Assembly: GCF_030463565.1 (NCBI RefSeq) | Contig: NC_134645.1 | Location: 2,053,501-2,117,500 of the forward strand | Length of the DNA stretch: 64,000 nucleotides | Direction of reading: 5' to 3' | Origin: Pelecanus crispus | Lineage: Eukaryota > Chordata > Aves > Pelecaniformes > Pelecanidae | In this document: positions 1 through 31,074 of the stretch, piece after piece | Position numbering within the stretch: the first letter of the stretch is position 1 | Layout of the letters: each line of letters begins with the position of its first letter | Notes under the pieces: generated by a model | Told to the model about the DNA's origin: nothing | What the model saw: the letters and a program-made list of their open reading frames with translations, nothing else | The model's database searches: none | Position numbers and translations under genes: made by a program

Positions 1-1103
1 ACTTTCAGTAAATGTCTGTTGTATCCTTTATATAGGCTAGCAGCGTCAGGTCTGCCAGCACTGCTGAACCTCACGGAGGCATAGCAGTCCTGAAAGGCGC
101 AAGGGTCCGTGTTCACTCTTTCAGCCAACAGGGTCACAGGCATTTATTCTTCTGTCTGTAGGGCAGCGCTGCCCAAGATCTGCCTCATCTCCTTGAGATT
201 CCAGTAGAATCAGAGACTGGAGTCTGATGCTTTAAACATGGGCACACGAACATCTTGGTTTTGGTGAATTTATCTCAACTTTCATAAATGGCTTTCCCTG
301 TGGGAGAATTCAGGAAGCTTAAGAACTGTTTTGCTGTAAGAGCTGCAGCTAAGCAGACAGAATTCTCCATTGGCTTTGACTGGAAGGCTGATTTGACGAT
401 GAGGCTGATGTATGTAGCTTCTCTGCCTTCGCAGATAGGAAGGTAGGACTATCTTCGGAAAGATGCTCTCCGCCTCCGGTGGAAGATTGTTGTTTAACTC
501 AAAAGCACTCTCTTGTGGTCGTGATAATTTCTGATGAGAGTGGATTTCCTGGCTGTGCTGACTGAGCACTAGGGTAATGTAATCAACTTCACAGGGCAGA
601 GGGAAGGCAATTTGTCAGGGCTATATGGCTCAGACAAAATCTAGGCAAAAGATACGGCAGGTAGGAATTTTAAACACTTTTGGAAATGCTGAGCTTTAGG
701 GAATAAGAAGCCCATGAGTACTTCTGGACTTCGAAGCAGAATTTAAATGAGAATGAAATGCTACTTGCCTCGGCAGCTCAGATCCTGCCTGTAATTTTGG
801 GAGAAGACTCTGGTGTGATCTGCGGTCAAATGGAGAGCTTGGTTCCCAGCTTCACTCTCTAAAGCCAGGGGGGTTATATGTACAGGGCAGAGACGTTTTA
901 CAGCTACAGTGGTCAACTGTGCCAGCAGAGGATTGGTCCAGTGCATCCGAGTCCAATCTGTGCATGCAGCAGACAAGCATTCTGTGGATTAAATAGCCCA
1001 AGAGTGATTTTTATTCCTTGTAGGTTTTTTTTTTTCCATTTACTTTTATTATTTGTAAAAGACAATGAGGACTCAATGACTCAATGCTCTCTGTTTTTTT
1101 CAG
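1..1103. other. SPTBN1 intron (3' part)
   Basis: No coding similarity is visible. The segment ends in a pyrimidine-rich acceptor tract (CTCTGTTTTTTTCAG) at 1089-1103. The upstream exon is outside the window. Short open frames here look random and lack spectrin-like sequence. Confidence 0.8.
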
Positions 1104-18438
<17,335 letters not shown>

Positions 18439-18574
18439 ACTCCATCTCCACACACTGCACTTCTCTGACCGTTCCAGTGGAATTCCAGCATGCGAGCTCA
18501 GAACCAATACGTTACTCTCTGTGCCTCATGTTCCTCAATGTGATTGACATTTTTTTATTTATAGAGCGTTTTAA

Positions 18575-18580
18575 AATAAA
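18575..18580 (+). promoter_or_regulatory. SPTBN1: proximal poly(A) signal AATAAA of SPTBN1
   Basis: A canonical hexamer 137 bp after the stop codon, in TTTTAAAATAAAAAGCC context. It may give a short-UTR transcript. Confidence 0.5.
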
Positions 18581-20958
18581 AAGCCAACAAAAAAGAATCT
18601 AAAGTTACAAATGTATGAGGTGCATTGGGCGGCTTCTGTAGGAGGGGGAGGACCAGGTTTTGGGGGGTTGTTTTTGTTTTTTTTTTTTTTTAAATGAAGT
18701 TAATGTAGATTAGATCTTAATATTTAAACTGTTCCTCAATTTTGTGAGGCTGTCTTGGAAAATAACCCACTCCTAGTGCTATTGGTATGCAAGGCAGCGG
18801 TGCTTTCGAATCTACTGTGCACATCAAAAACCAATGTACAAATTTTCAAAAACGTTCACTTCCATTTAAGGTTGTTATGCTGAGTCTTGACTAGTAGAGC
18901 CTCCCATTACAATGCTAACATTTATTAAAATGATAGTGTATCTTTGCTGTAACAGAGTGCAGGTATGCATTAACTTACAGACGAACCATTTATATCCTGG
19001 CATTGGTTATTAACACAACCTGAAGCTTTTCTGCATCAAGTGCGACAGATAAGAATGTTGGTGTACAAGATGGATTAGCAGGCTGATACAGTTTTAAATA
19101 ATCTGTAATTTCAAATTTTTTTTTTTTGCTGAAATACATTATATTGTATGTTTCAGATAATTCTAGTACAAAGTATAATAAGACTAGATGTATAATAAAC
19201 CCTTTAAAATCATTGATAAGTGTAAAAGTGGAACTGAAGCATTTACTGGAAAAGTAATGTTACTCCAATGGTTACTTGCTTGTCAGCTGCAGCACTGTGT
19301 GTTATAATTTTGCTACATTACCTTGCTATTTGATACATAGTGTGCATTTCTCTGTCACTGTAACTATTGTAATGAAAAATTTTCATCTTACTGCACAATC
19401 AAAAACTACGTTTAATAGGAATGAACTTTCAGTGACTGGGCCTGTAGTCAAGAGTAGTACTGGAACTGGCTTTCAGTTGTATCGAACTATACCTCTAGAC
19501 TTTTACCCTATCTGTTAAATATATGCTATGTCATTAAATGCTTTTAAAACTAAATATGCTGGTTAAGTTTCTTATTTCATTTCTGACGATGTTAAATCAT
19601 GATTTTGAAAGAGGATCAAAAAATAAAGTTATTTTAAAACGTCATCTCTCCTGTGCACTGAAACAAATGCCTTCAAATGTAATGCCATTTTTTGTGCGAA
19701 AGTTCATACTGAAATAGTTGTTTTCTCTTTCCACTTTTCTTCCCTTTTCCCTTCACTTCCCACCTGCCCTCCCTTTCACCCTGCCCCCTAAATTACATGT
19801 CAAAGAATAAAGAGGGAAGGAATTAAAGCAATGGTTTGTAAAATATTTTGACATAGGTGTTTTGGTTTGGGGGTTGGTTTTTTTTTTTTGTGAGAAATAA
19901 ACCCAGCAGAATCAATGGGAGTGAGTGTAAGCATAGGCTAGGGCAATTGCACGAGTGACCTGAACGTCTTACCCGATTGAGGTAAACACCCATGTACTGG
20001 TTTGCAGGAAAAGAACATTATTTTAAAGTAACCTCAGTTCTCTGACTTTCTGCCTGCCCTTTGCTCAAGTGCTTAAGTCCTCAGTAAAGCAGGCAATAAT
20101 TGAACTTTATAATTTACTGAGGACTTGGTGTCCTGCCCAGTTTAGTTTCAGAGGGGGTTTTTTTAAACATGCCTGTCTTAAGGTACAGCCACCATTGTAC
20201 TTCTGTGATGACATACATTTAATGCAGCTAAGGCGATTCCAAAGCTCGCTATTTCCTTGACCTTGTCAGCATTTCAAAGACTAGCATCTCTTCAGAATTT
20301 TCTGTAAGTCGGATGCCATCTAGGGAACCATCTAAAAGGAATAGCTCCGAGAAGCCGTAATAGCCATTAGAAGTTTTAAAACCAACAAAATGTAAGCAAC
20401 CTGGTTTTTAATTTTTTTGTCATTATTAAAATACATTCAAATATAATTTTAGATGGAAAGCAGATAAACTGCAAACAAATGTATTTCCAAGTCACAGTTT
20501 CCTGAACGTGTGACCAATACAGTGTCTTAATTCTTTTTGTGGAGTATACTGTGTTTTCTGGGTTTTTCTTGTTTCTGAAGTTTTGGGTTATTAAACAAAT
20601 GAATATTCATGCACATGAGTTTTTACTCCTGTAGTAGTACATTGTTCCAGTCTAATTGTTAGTAAAATGTGGGAAAGCACCACTAGTCTTGCAAATGTGA
20701 AATTTAATGCAATATAAAAAGCTGAGGTTTAACATTAGAAGAGAATATGAAACATTATTCTTAGTTGATTGCGTAAAAATGTTGCTGCCTTTACCATTTT
20801 TGTCACTTCAATTAAGCTATTACGATGAGTTATTTAACAGATTGATCTTCACTACCTGTTGTGTGTAAGCCTGTAGCGTCTTGGTTGAACATGCCTTCAG
20901 AACTGTTTTTCTGGTTTTGTCTTGCCTCTTACTGTGAGTTGTTCCTGAAAACTGCTTG

Positions 20959-20964
20959 AATAAA
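20959..20964 (+). promoter_or_regulatory. SPTBN1: distal poly(A) signal AATAAA of SPTBN1
   Basis: A canonical hexamer in CTTGAATAAAAATCCTTTC context with T/GT-rich sequence downstream. It is the last good signal before sequence with intergenic character. Confidence 0.45.
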
Positions 20965-22974
20965 AATCCTTTCTGCTTAGGAACTGATTTCAAGTTGCTG
21001 AGGAACAAGAGTGAATTCTAGTAAGCCTTGCCTGTTTTCCCCTTCAGACCATAGGGGTGCAGTTTCCGAGCAGAGAGGATTGCTGGGTCGGGAAGAGCCT
21101 CCTCGGACAAAGCCAGGTCAGAAGGGTTGGGTTGGTGTGCTGGCTTCAGAAGGCAGAAGGAATGGGGGAATCTTTCTTGGATTGTGTGAAGGGACTGCTG
21201 GAAAATAGCAGAGGAAGAAGAAAGACTAAGTATGGATGATGGAAACAGGACTGAAACTGGAGCAGGTTGTCACTGCCACTGGTGTTAACTATTGCCGAGG
21301 TGGCTGTATTCCTTTCTGAATTGCTCCACTAAACATGGCTAGATCCCTTGATGGATGAAACATTATATTCCTTCTGGTTACCACACTGAAGAATGAGAAT
21401 TTGTAGTACGGTTTAACACTGTATCGCAGTTTCCTTTGTTAGTAGGTTTTGTAAGATAACCCATTTATGTTTCCTCTGGAGATACATTGCAAAAGTAATA
21501 CAGAAGTTGAACCTTAAAATTTTCAGAGAAAATTAATTAAAGCCAACCACTTTTCAGCTACGTTGCTGTCATTGTTACGAAAAAGAGAAATCATCCTCCA
21601 GTCAGGTCAGTCTGCCTTCCTTTTTTCCTCTTGGTGGGAGCCTCGTATTGCATTCTAAGCTGAGAAGGTATCGGAGAGCTGCACTCAAAGGGTCCGTTCC
21701 ATATCCTGACAAATTAAGTACAATGAGGGGAAAAAAAACCCAAGCTCATTAGCTGTAGGAGTTAAGCATGTGTTGGGTGGGAGGGTTTTCTTTTAGATTC
21801 ATGCAAATAATCTGTTAATCCATCTGTTCTGCATAGGGAATATGTTCTATTGTAGGGCTGTACTCTGTACGAGGAAGATTAATGAAGTAAAAGAAATGTC
21901 TGATTAATCCCTGTTCCTGTGAAATACTGGTTTGGACAGTTTTTCACTTTACCGTGTTCTCTTTTTTTATGGCTGATTTCACAGAGAATGGACTTCAAAT
22001 GTGGAGGGTCTTTAAGAATATACTTTTGTAATAAATAACTTGCAGGTATGATACAGTTTTGCTTTTTTGTGGATATTTTGGGTTTTTCTACCTTGACTAA
22101 TCACAGGTGGCTGAATAAATATAGAAACTTAAGTCACAATGAGTTGGAACAAACATTAGTCCTTTTCATTAATAAAAAAACAACTCAGAAAATGAGGCTG
22201 TGCTAAATGACTGACTTAACATTGAGAATTAAATTTCTGGGGGAAAAAAAAAAAGCAGAATTTGGCTCTCAGACACTACAGCTTTACCTGTGGACTGAAC
22301 GATAGAGCCACATCCTGAGAACAGGAGGAGTGGAGGAACGGGAGGTCTCGGCCAGCAGAAGTGGAAGAAGGATTCAGGTTGTTTTTCTGTGCCCTGATGT
22401 CAAGAAGGTACGCTTTGAGGTCAAGCAGAACAAAAGTGGGGTAAGAAAGCGCTGTTCTCAATGCAGCAGAGGCCGGCATCGGGGTTTGAATTGTCCCCGT
22501 GGCTACGGGTGTGCAGGGCCTAGCAGAGGAGTCGGTATTCAGCGCTTGAGACTCCTAATTTATTTCCTTCCGTACTGCTGAATGTAATTGTTAAATGTAT
22601 CCCCTGTTGTCAAGCGTTTTTCTCTAGCCCTGTGACAGCAGTTCAGTGAATATTCTGGTTGTGGTGGATTATTGGCTTTTGTTCCAAAGGATTTTAAACA
22701 GGATTAAAGTGCAAACAAGGTAAGGCGTAAAACAAACCCACGGTGCAGTACTGTAAATGCTGCAGTACCATGGGGGCGAACAGTGAGAATAAAGTGAGAT
22801 CTATTACAACATGTAGCAATTAAATGCAAAAAGCAGAAGAGTTAGAGGTTTTGCTTCTAATTCAGCTTGTACCCTTTGTTGCTCTGCATTCTAACAGCCG
22901 CCTAGCAGGGCTGAGGTGCCTTATAACATGTGCTCATGCTGTCGAAGCGAATCTAGATTGCTTGTGCCGTCACC

Positions 22975-23033
22975 TGACGTCTGAGTCACTCCGTGCAGCC
23001 CAGGCAGCGGAGTCGCTTCGGCAAGCCCACGTG
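22975..23033. promoter_or_regulatory. candidate regulatory cluster: CRE-like, AP-1 and E-box words
   Basis: TGACGTC (22975-22981) is followed without a gap by TGAGTCA (22982-22988), and CACGTG lies at 23028-23033, in a locally CpG-richer stretch. These words bind CREB/ATF, AP-1 and bHLH factors respectively. Function is inferred from motif only. Confidence 0.35.
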
Positions 23034-25883
23034 GTCACATCTGCAGTGTGTCATAATGCAGCATACGCAGCGCGCACCCGGAGCGCGGAGCCGCCAAGGG
23101 GGAGAGCCTGCGCTTCCCAGTCATCACACCTGCAGGAGAGACCCCAAACAGAGAACTGGGAGACACAGAATGGTCTGCTTTGCAATAGAATACTCATCTT
23201 TTCTGTAAAGTATGAAATGAAGGGGTTTGCATGTACCTGTGTATTTCGTGATGCATCCTCCCTTGCTTCTTAAGCTCAGCATCCTGATTAGCCTGGTGAT
23301 TGTGAACATCAAATCTACAACGCAGCTTAATTACACATCTTGTCCTACGTTTGAAGTGTCATTTACTTTTCATATTAATGAATTTAATCTTTAACCATTA
23401 CATGAGATGCTGTGATCGTTCATTATGTTACAGCAGTAGAAATTATCTGGGCCTAACGTGAATTTTGTTACCAATTTCTTATTAATACTGCTATTCTTTT
23501 ACCCCCACACCTAGCTGAGAAAAAAATTTCCCTTGTTCACAGAGTACCAGCGTTATCCATGAGAGGTCACTCTACCCAGAGAGATGCTTAGCTGCGACGG
23601 ATCCACCACCACCTGAGCAATCGAGTAGTATTTGTGCACTCGAGAGAATTAAGGGCTTGGATGAAAGTTCTCTTGCCTTGGAAAAGTCGGATTTTAAAAC
23701 AGTTATGTAAAGTTGTGGCAAGATTTAGACGTGTCTCAGATGCATTATCATAGGAAGGAAGCTGAGTCAAGTGGGGCAGCGAGGATACCGAAAGGCGAGG
23801 AGCACCACCATCCTTGCCGGGACAGAAAAAGTGAGAGAAGTTCCTGGGGGAAGATGAAGACCTCTGCAATGGTGGTAATAATTTTAAATCGATCACTGAG
23901 ATTCCATGAAAACCTTACAGAAAGACAGCTCCAAATGCATGTCTGGATAAAGGCTGGCGGAAACCCGCTCGAGATCTGGTCTCCCGCTGGGTGTGGGAGA
24001 CCCTTCAGGCGGGAGGTACGGCAGTGGGTTGCGGAGCGTTGGCGACGCAGAGGTACGATGGGCTCAGCCAGGCCGCTTCGGAGGCTCCTGCGTCTGCGCA
24101 GCGGCGCCGGTTGTACCGCCGGGCTCCGAGCAGGGATGAGCGCAGCAGGCTAAGACGGATGGGGTTTATCCATTTGCTGTACATGGCAGTCCTGGACGGC
24201 GCTTAGACGTGCAGCAAAGCAAAGGGATCATGGTCGTCGGAAGGATTTTCTTTCCAGGTTAGGGTTTGAAAGAACTTGGTCAGAATATAACTGATCGTTC
24301 AGAAATGGGTTTGCTTTGCATTTGAGGACGGAAAAGACTCGATTTTTTTCTTTTCTTTTTTTTCCCCTAACACTATTTCTGGCCAGATCCTAGCATTTCA
24401 TCAATGCAAATCAGTATTTCCACCCACAAGGAGTAAGAGCTCAGAGCCAATTCCCCTGTTGTTGTTTTGTGGCTAAATTGTACAATCACTGAGAGGCATC
24501 AATCAGGATTGGATTAATGTAATGCCAAGCAACAAACAAACAGAACTAGATCACAGGTCCTGCTTCTGATCCCTCCCCCCAGGTTCTTACGGATTTTATA
24601 TAATTTTTAAAAATCATTTACAGCCCAAATAAGAGGTACCAATTTTGAAATACCAATTAATATGCCATCGCTGGGCATCTGCTGTACATTCGTCCATAAA
24701 AATTTGAGTTATAAATGGTATTTGGTGTAGCAGGGATCTAGGACATAACACAGATGTTTCCGGGAGGGAAAATCTCAGTGTTCCTTGTTAATCGCAGCTT
24801 TTGGATATGTATAGAGTGGGCAGGATATATCACAGAGGATTGGAGTTAATTTGAGATGTGGTGCTTTTTGGCATCTTCTATACAAGTCATGCTTTAAAAC
24901 AAACAAGCAAACAAAACGACAACAACAAAAAAAACCACCAAAAAGCCTCCAAAGCCCTCGAAAACCCCAGCAGCAGTGAATGGTCCCTTTGGCAGAGAGC
25001 AAGGGTGCTGCCATTCAGGTACTACTCGTACAAGATACGCTGTATTAGTTTGGGTTTACATTTAAAACAAAAGAACTAGTAAATGTCATGGGGTGTATGT
25101 TCTAGACTAGGCTAACAGGCTCCTTGCCACAAGGAGCAGGAAAAATGGTGGGGCTATTGCAAGTTTTTATGTACCTTCTAATTATGTTCTTAAATAGATT
25201 TTAAAGTGTTGATTTTTACAAGAGTGATGTTAAATTGGAAATACGTTCAGGCTACTCTTTTTTTGAACATAAATGCCCTTTTTTACTGAGGTTCACACTC
25301 TGTCTTGGTTTTGCATTGCTCCCTCCCAGCCTTCCTCATCTTTGGGATACTGAGGACTCCAGAATTCCATTTATGTTTTTTACAGCTGCCAATCTAAAAT
25401 AAGCTTATGTTATTAGGACTCTATCTCAACAATTACATTCCGTTAGATTTATACCCAGTATTAACACTAAAAAGAAAATATGAAAGCATCGGTGATCATT
25501 TATGTTGTACTGACAATGAACGGTAGGTTGCAGTATTGAGGAACATTTTTAGCAACGTGACAGCTCCTAGTAGGAAGGTAATCATGCTTTTTTTTTTAGT
25601 TGGAAAAAATACACAAAAAACTCACCATGAAAGGTAATTGAATCACCAAAAAACATTTTTCACAAAATCCTTGAGAGAACAAACTATAGGAAAACAAGCA
25701 AAACTGAACTTGTAGTTCCACATGTTAAGGTTTTTTGGGGTGTTGGTTCACAACTAGTGTACTTCATTGCTACAATACTGATTTATAAAAATATTTTTTT
25801 TCAAAACTGAGGATATATTTTTAGTAAAACAATGGCTATTGTCTAATGCCTTCACACTTTGACCATACTAAATATCACAAATT

Positions 25884-25905
25884 TAAAAAAAAAAAAAAAA
25901 AAAAA
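25884..25905. repeat. poly(A) tract
   Basis: About 22 consecutive A in the intergenic region. No retroposed gene is recognisable upstream of it. Confidence 0.8.
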
Positions 25906-27957
25906 AGCCAAGGTTGAAGGATGAAATACAAAGTTCAGCTTGACCACTGTTGCTCACAGAAAGGTGACAGCCATACAAGCAAGCAGAGACTTGAAACTAG
26001 GGGGTTTTTTTGTCCTTGTTGAGTAGATGAAGTGCCTATTTGTCATATGTATTAATTTTTTATGAGAATTATATAATTTAACAACAACAAAAATTCATAG
26101 AACGCTAAGACCACATGGAAATAATTCTATTGAATAATACTGAGGTGAGAAAGGATAAAGAATTCATCATTCATTGGAAGTGTTATTAGGTACCCACATC
26201 CACCGGTTGACAAAACAATTTTCCACATGCTGATGTTTCAGAGCAGACAAAAATAAAATCATGAGGTAGAAATTGTTTCATAGCTACATGAAGATACTTC
26301 ACCCGGGTTTCCAGCACGAGTGGATTTGTGTGCCTGTGGGTAATGCAACACACAGCTTCCTTAAAGCTATTCTTGCTCCTGCCCTTTTGAGGCTACATAA
26401 AAGTATGAATATGCAAGAATGTAAGCGGTTATATCAAGTTGTTCTTCTAGGAGAAGCAAGCTCCTACCTACACGTAGATCACTCTGGCAGCATCATCAGT
26501 GGGACCACCCAAGCCCGTTCTGTGACCCCGACGGAGAGAGGTGAGCGGATTAAGTGTCGACAAAACGCTAGCTGTATTTTATTCACAGTGTTCTGGCGAT
26601 AGAAGGAAAGTAGCACTAAGGGAATAGTGTAAATAATTACCCACATGCTGGGTAACTAAAACACTACCACAGCATACCACGGCAATGCCATGGCTGACAA
26701 AGTATGATGTCAAGACTCTGTTTTCTTGAACTAATGCCTAAAGTGCAAATATTTGTCCTATTTACAATGTAGCTTAGCAGTTTGACATTCAGAGATAATA
26801 TATCACCTTATTATTAATGCTGTTGATCCTAGAAATCTTTCAGGACAAGCTTTATTGGACAGAAACTTGTGCTCAGTATTAAACTATTTGCTCTTAAGAC
26901 AAGCACAATTAACGTGTTTATTCAGGGGCATCGCAAAGTTCTTCCAAGAATAAATTTTGTAATAACAAACAAGAAAATGAAGTGTTTTAAACCCTGAAGA
27001 GTTTCTTTATGACAGAAGTTAAATATATTTTCATTGTTTTAAACATATTTCCTAAACAGTTACCTCAAAGGAGGCAGGAGAGAGGGTTGGTTTAGCAATT
27101 GCACATTGCTGAAATTTTCAAGGTCCCTAAGTTTATCTAAACAAGTGGGAGATAGTCACAAAGGCGTTCACGAAAATGCTACACGCTGTATGAATTTGAA
27201 AGATTTTGAATAGCTTTTAAAAACATTCAGATTACCTGCAGAAATGACTTTAAGATGCGTAAATAACAGCATTGAAAGTCTCTGCGACTACGTTCCTCGA
27301 GGCCCACTGGAAGAGAAGGTATTTTTGTACAGGTGTACCACGCGTTCTGTCCTGAAGACCTGGCGTATTGCCGCAGGGAAATTAATTCAAGACAAAGGGC
27401 TTGCCCCAACAGATTTTTAAACCGCAGAGATCAGCACACAGGCGTAAATATGTTTGCTGTTTTCCACGTTATCATTCCTTTTGCAAAGGGCTTTTGTGGT
27501 AAGGGATTGCGCGCTTGGCAACAACAGTCAGTCACTTTAATGGTTGTATATGTTTGGACAAAACTAGACGTGCGTTTTGGTGCGACTGCTGCGATTTGCC
27601 AGGTTCAGTGCTGGAAAAACAACTGAACTCAGTGAAAAGGTGACTGCGATGAAAGGTTGGGCCAATTTTGCTGTATCTTCAGTTTTCTAAATTCTTGTGA
27701 GACTTTTGGGCACAATCATGAACGGGGAGAAGCGGAAAGATGTTTTTTTTTATTGTGTAAATCTGCGTATCGGCTCGGGCGGCAAGCCAGGGCACTTGAG
27801 GGGAAGGACTTGCATGAACTTGTATTCAGCATTCGACGCCCTTTTATAGATTGCCGATGGAAATACGCTGTGGGTTACCTCACGCGTGTGATTATAGGTG
27901 GAAACCACGGTCGCTCGCTCCACGACGAGCAGCAGGTTGAAGCTGGGAGGCCAGGGG

Positions 27958-28649
27958 AGCCGCCCGAGGGGGAGCCGCCCGAGGGGGAGGCGGCTGAGGG
28001 GGAGCCGCCTGAGGGGAGGCGGCTGAGGGGGAGCAGCCTGAGCGGGAGCCGCCCGAGGGGGAGCCGCCCGAGGGGGAGCCGCCTGAGGGGAGGCGGCTGA
28101 GGGGGAGCCGCCTGAGCGGGAGCCGCTTGAGGGGAGGCAGCTGAGGGGGAGCAGCCTGAGGGGAGGCGGCTGAGGGGGAGCCGCTTGAGGGGAGGCGGCT
28201 GAGGGGGAGCCGCCTGAGCGGGAGGCGGCTGAGGGGGAGCCGCTTGAGGGGAGGCGGCTGAGGGGGAGCAGCCTGAGCGGGAGGCGGCTGAGGGGGAGCA
28301 GCACGAGGAGGAGCCGCCCGAGGGGGAGCCGCCTGAGCGGGAGCCGCTTGAGGGGAGCCGCCTGAGCGGGAGCCGCCTGAGGGGGAGCCGCCCAAGGAGG
28401 AGCCGCCCGAGGAGGAGCCGCCTGAGGGGAGGCGGCTGAGGGGGAGCAGCCTGAGCGGGAGGCGGCTGAGGGGGAGCCGCCTGAGCGGGAGCCGCTTGAG
28501 GGGAGCCGCCCGAGGGGGAGCCGCCCGAGCGGGAGCCGCTTGAGGGGAGGCGGCTGAGCGGGAGCCGCTTGAGGGGAGGCGGCTGAGGGGGAGCAGCCTG
28601 AGCGGGAGCAGCCTGAGCGGGAGGCGGCTGAGGGGGAGCAGCCTGAGGG
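27958..28649. repeat. GC-rich minisatellite, 47 units of 14/15 bp
   Basis: I parsed the array completely: 46 full units plus a partial last one, each a 10-bp core (AGCCGCCTGA-like) and a 4-5 bp G-rich linker (GGGGG, GCGGG, GGAGG or GGGG). Thirty-five of the first 46 units are 15 bp and 11 are 14 bp, summing exactly to 27958-28636. About 13 units carry the core AGGCGGCTGA, whose AGGCGGCT is the exact reverse complement of AGCCGCCT in other units, so neighbouring units can form 8-bp hairpins. The array forms the upstream edge of the CpG island before EML6. Open frames on both strands are a by-product of the near-triplet period. Confidence 0.95.
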
Positions 28650-29500
28650 CCGCGCCCTGAAAAGGGCGGGAAGAGCGGCGGGCGGCCGCGGTCCCACCGC
28701 CGCCGGCCGCCTCAGCGGAGCCATCACCACAGCAACCGCCCGCCGCCTCGCCGCAGGGAGCCCTGGGCCTTGTAGTCTCCCCGCCGCCCCGCTGCCTCCC
28801 GGCGGCGGCCCGCCAGAACTCGCATCCCCGTGAGGCGCTGCCAGAGCCGGGGCGGGACGGCCGAGCGCGGCGCTGACCGACCGAAGCCGGTCTCCGCGGG
28901 CGGTGGGGGCCGCTCCTCCCTCGCCCAAGCGCTGAGGGAGCGCTGTCCCTCCGCACCGCCGCGGCTGGGCGGCGGGGGAGCCGCTGCTCCAGCCGAGCCT
29001 CCGCTGCCCGCCGCCCCCCTCTCCCAGGCTCCTCCTCGCTGAGGGGGGGACGCGCCTCCGCCCCTCGCAGGCGCCCGGGCTGCCGTCCCCCGCGGCGGCG
29101 CCGGGCGGGGGGAGAGGGCAGTGGCCGGCCCGGAGGCGGTGGAGGGCAGGTCCGCCCTCCGTGGGGGGGCCGCCCGGTTCGCCCGCCCCGGCGGGGAGGT
29201 TGCTGCGGCGGCTGCTGGCAGCGAGGGGCTGAGCGCGATAGGGACCGGGGGCCGTGAGAGGCGATACTCCCTCAGGAGACCGCGGCTCTGGGTGCGATGC
29301 CGGGTTTTACTCCAAGGTTTGCTTCAGGCGGGGAGCGTAATTCATTGAGGGCGGGTTGCACCGCCTGCGGGTTGCGCTGCCTGTGGCCCGGGGAGCACCG
29401 CCGGCCCGCCGCGCCTTTGGTAAGCCGGTGCCAAGGCGCTGCTCTTCAGTTCGGGCAGACAGCGAGCGTGGGGCGGGTCGTGTGGGGAAAGGTGAAGGGC
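28650..29500. promoter_or_regulatory. CpG island, probable promoter region of EML6
   Basis: Very GC- and CpG-rich unique sequence with GGGCGG boxes (for example 28664-28669), a ZNF143-like site at 28761-28776 and no TATA box noticed. It lies 1.2-2.0 kb upstream of the EML6 start codon. It may carry the transcription start with a non-coding first exon, or a divergent promoter. The start site itself cannot be read from sequence. Confidence 0.65.
28761..28776 (-). promoter_or_regulatory. ZNF143/STAF-like site
   Basis: On the minus strand the sequence reads ACTACAAGGCCCAGGG, matching 12 of 14 positions of the ZNF143 promoter motif (ACTACAATTCCCAG). The flanks are CpG-rich. The motif is usually close to transcription start sites of CpG promoters. 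Confidence 0.5.
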
Positions 29501-30873
<1,373 letters not shown>

Positions 30874-31074
30874 TAAGGGGGCTGACTTTTCTGCTGGTGG
30901 GGTGGGGTGGGGTTTAAAGGGAAGGGAGGAGAATGTAGGGCTGGCAGAATAACCCCCTCCTTGCGTCTTACAGCTCAGCCTGTACCTGTCGTTTTAAAGC
31001 TGCTTGGGTTTCTTACCAGCAGTCTAGGTGAAAGCTGGGTTCTTAGATACTGTTGATTATTATTTCTTTTGCAG

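Larger units (their letters stand above)
18439..20990 (+). other. SPTBN1: SPTBN1 3'UTR (extent inferred)
   Basis: AT-rich sequence without coding potential follows the stop. AATAAA hexamers lie at 18575, 19194, 19622, 19806, 19896 and 20959, compatible with several cleavage sites. A pyrimidine-rich tract occupies about 19726-19792. The distal signal at 20959-20964, followed by a T-rich stretch, is the best candidate for the long form. A 3'UTR of 2-3 kb is normal for this gene in vertebrates. The end point is inferred. Confidence 0.6.
20991..27957. other. SPTBN1-EML6 intergenic region, no gene supported
   Basis: No conserved protein, RNA gene or transposon was recognised over about 7 kb. It is AT-rich with A/T runs (for example A22 near 25884-25905). 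Locally CpG-richer stretches lie at about 22920-23110 and 23960-24150. Short open frames there (146-149 codons) have no recognisable content. Confidence 0.7.

Noticed and set aside
22824-24153. Possible gene from two open frames of about 148 codons in the intergenic CpG-richer region
   Set aside because: The peptides have no recognisable content and the frames are explained by local GC-richness. Only the regulatory words were kept.
27750-28956. Two long overlapping minus-strand open frames (392 and 354 codons) rich in Arg-Leu-Pro and Ala-Pro repeats
   Set aside because: They are the translation of the 14/15-bp minisatellite, which lacks stops on the minus strand. Both frames are open together, the peptides are pure repeat, and the ends run into promoter sequence.
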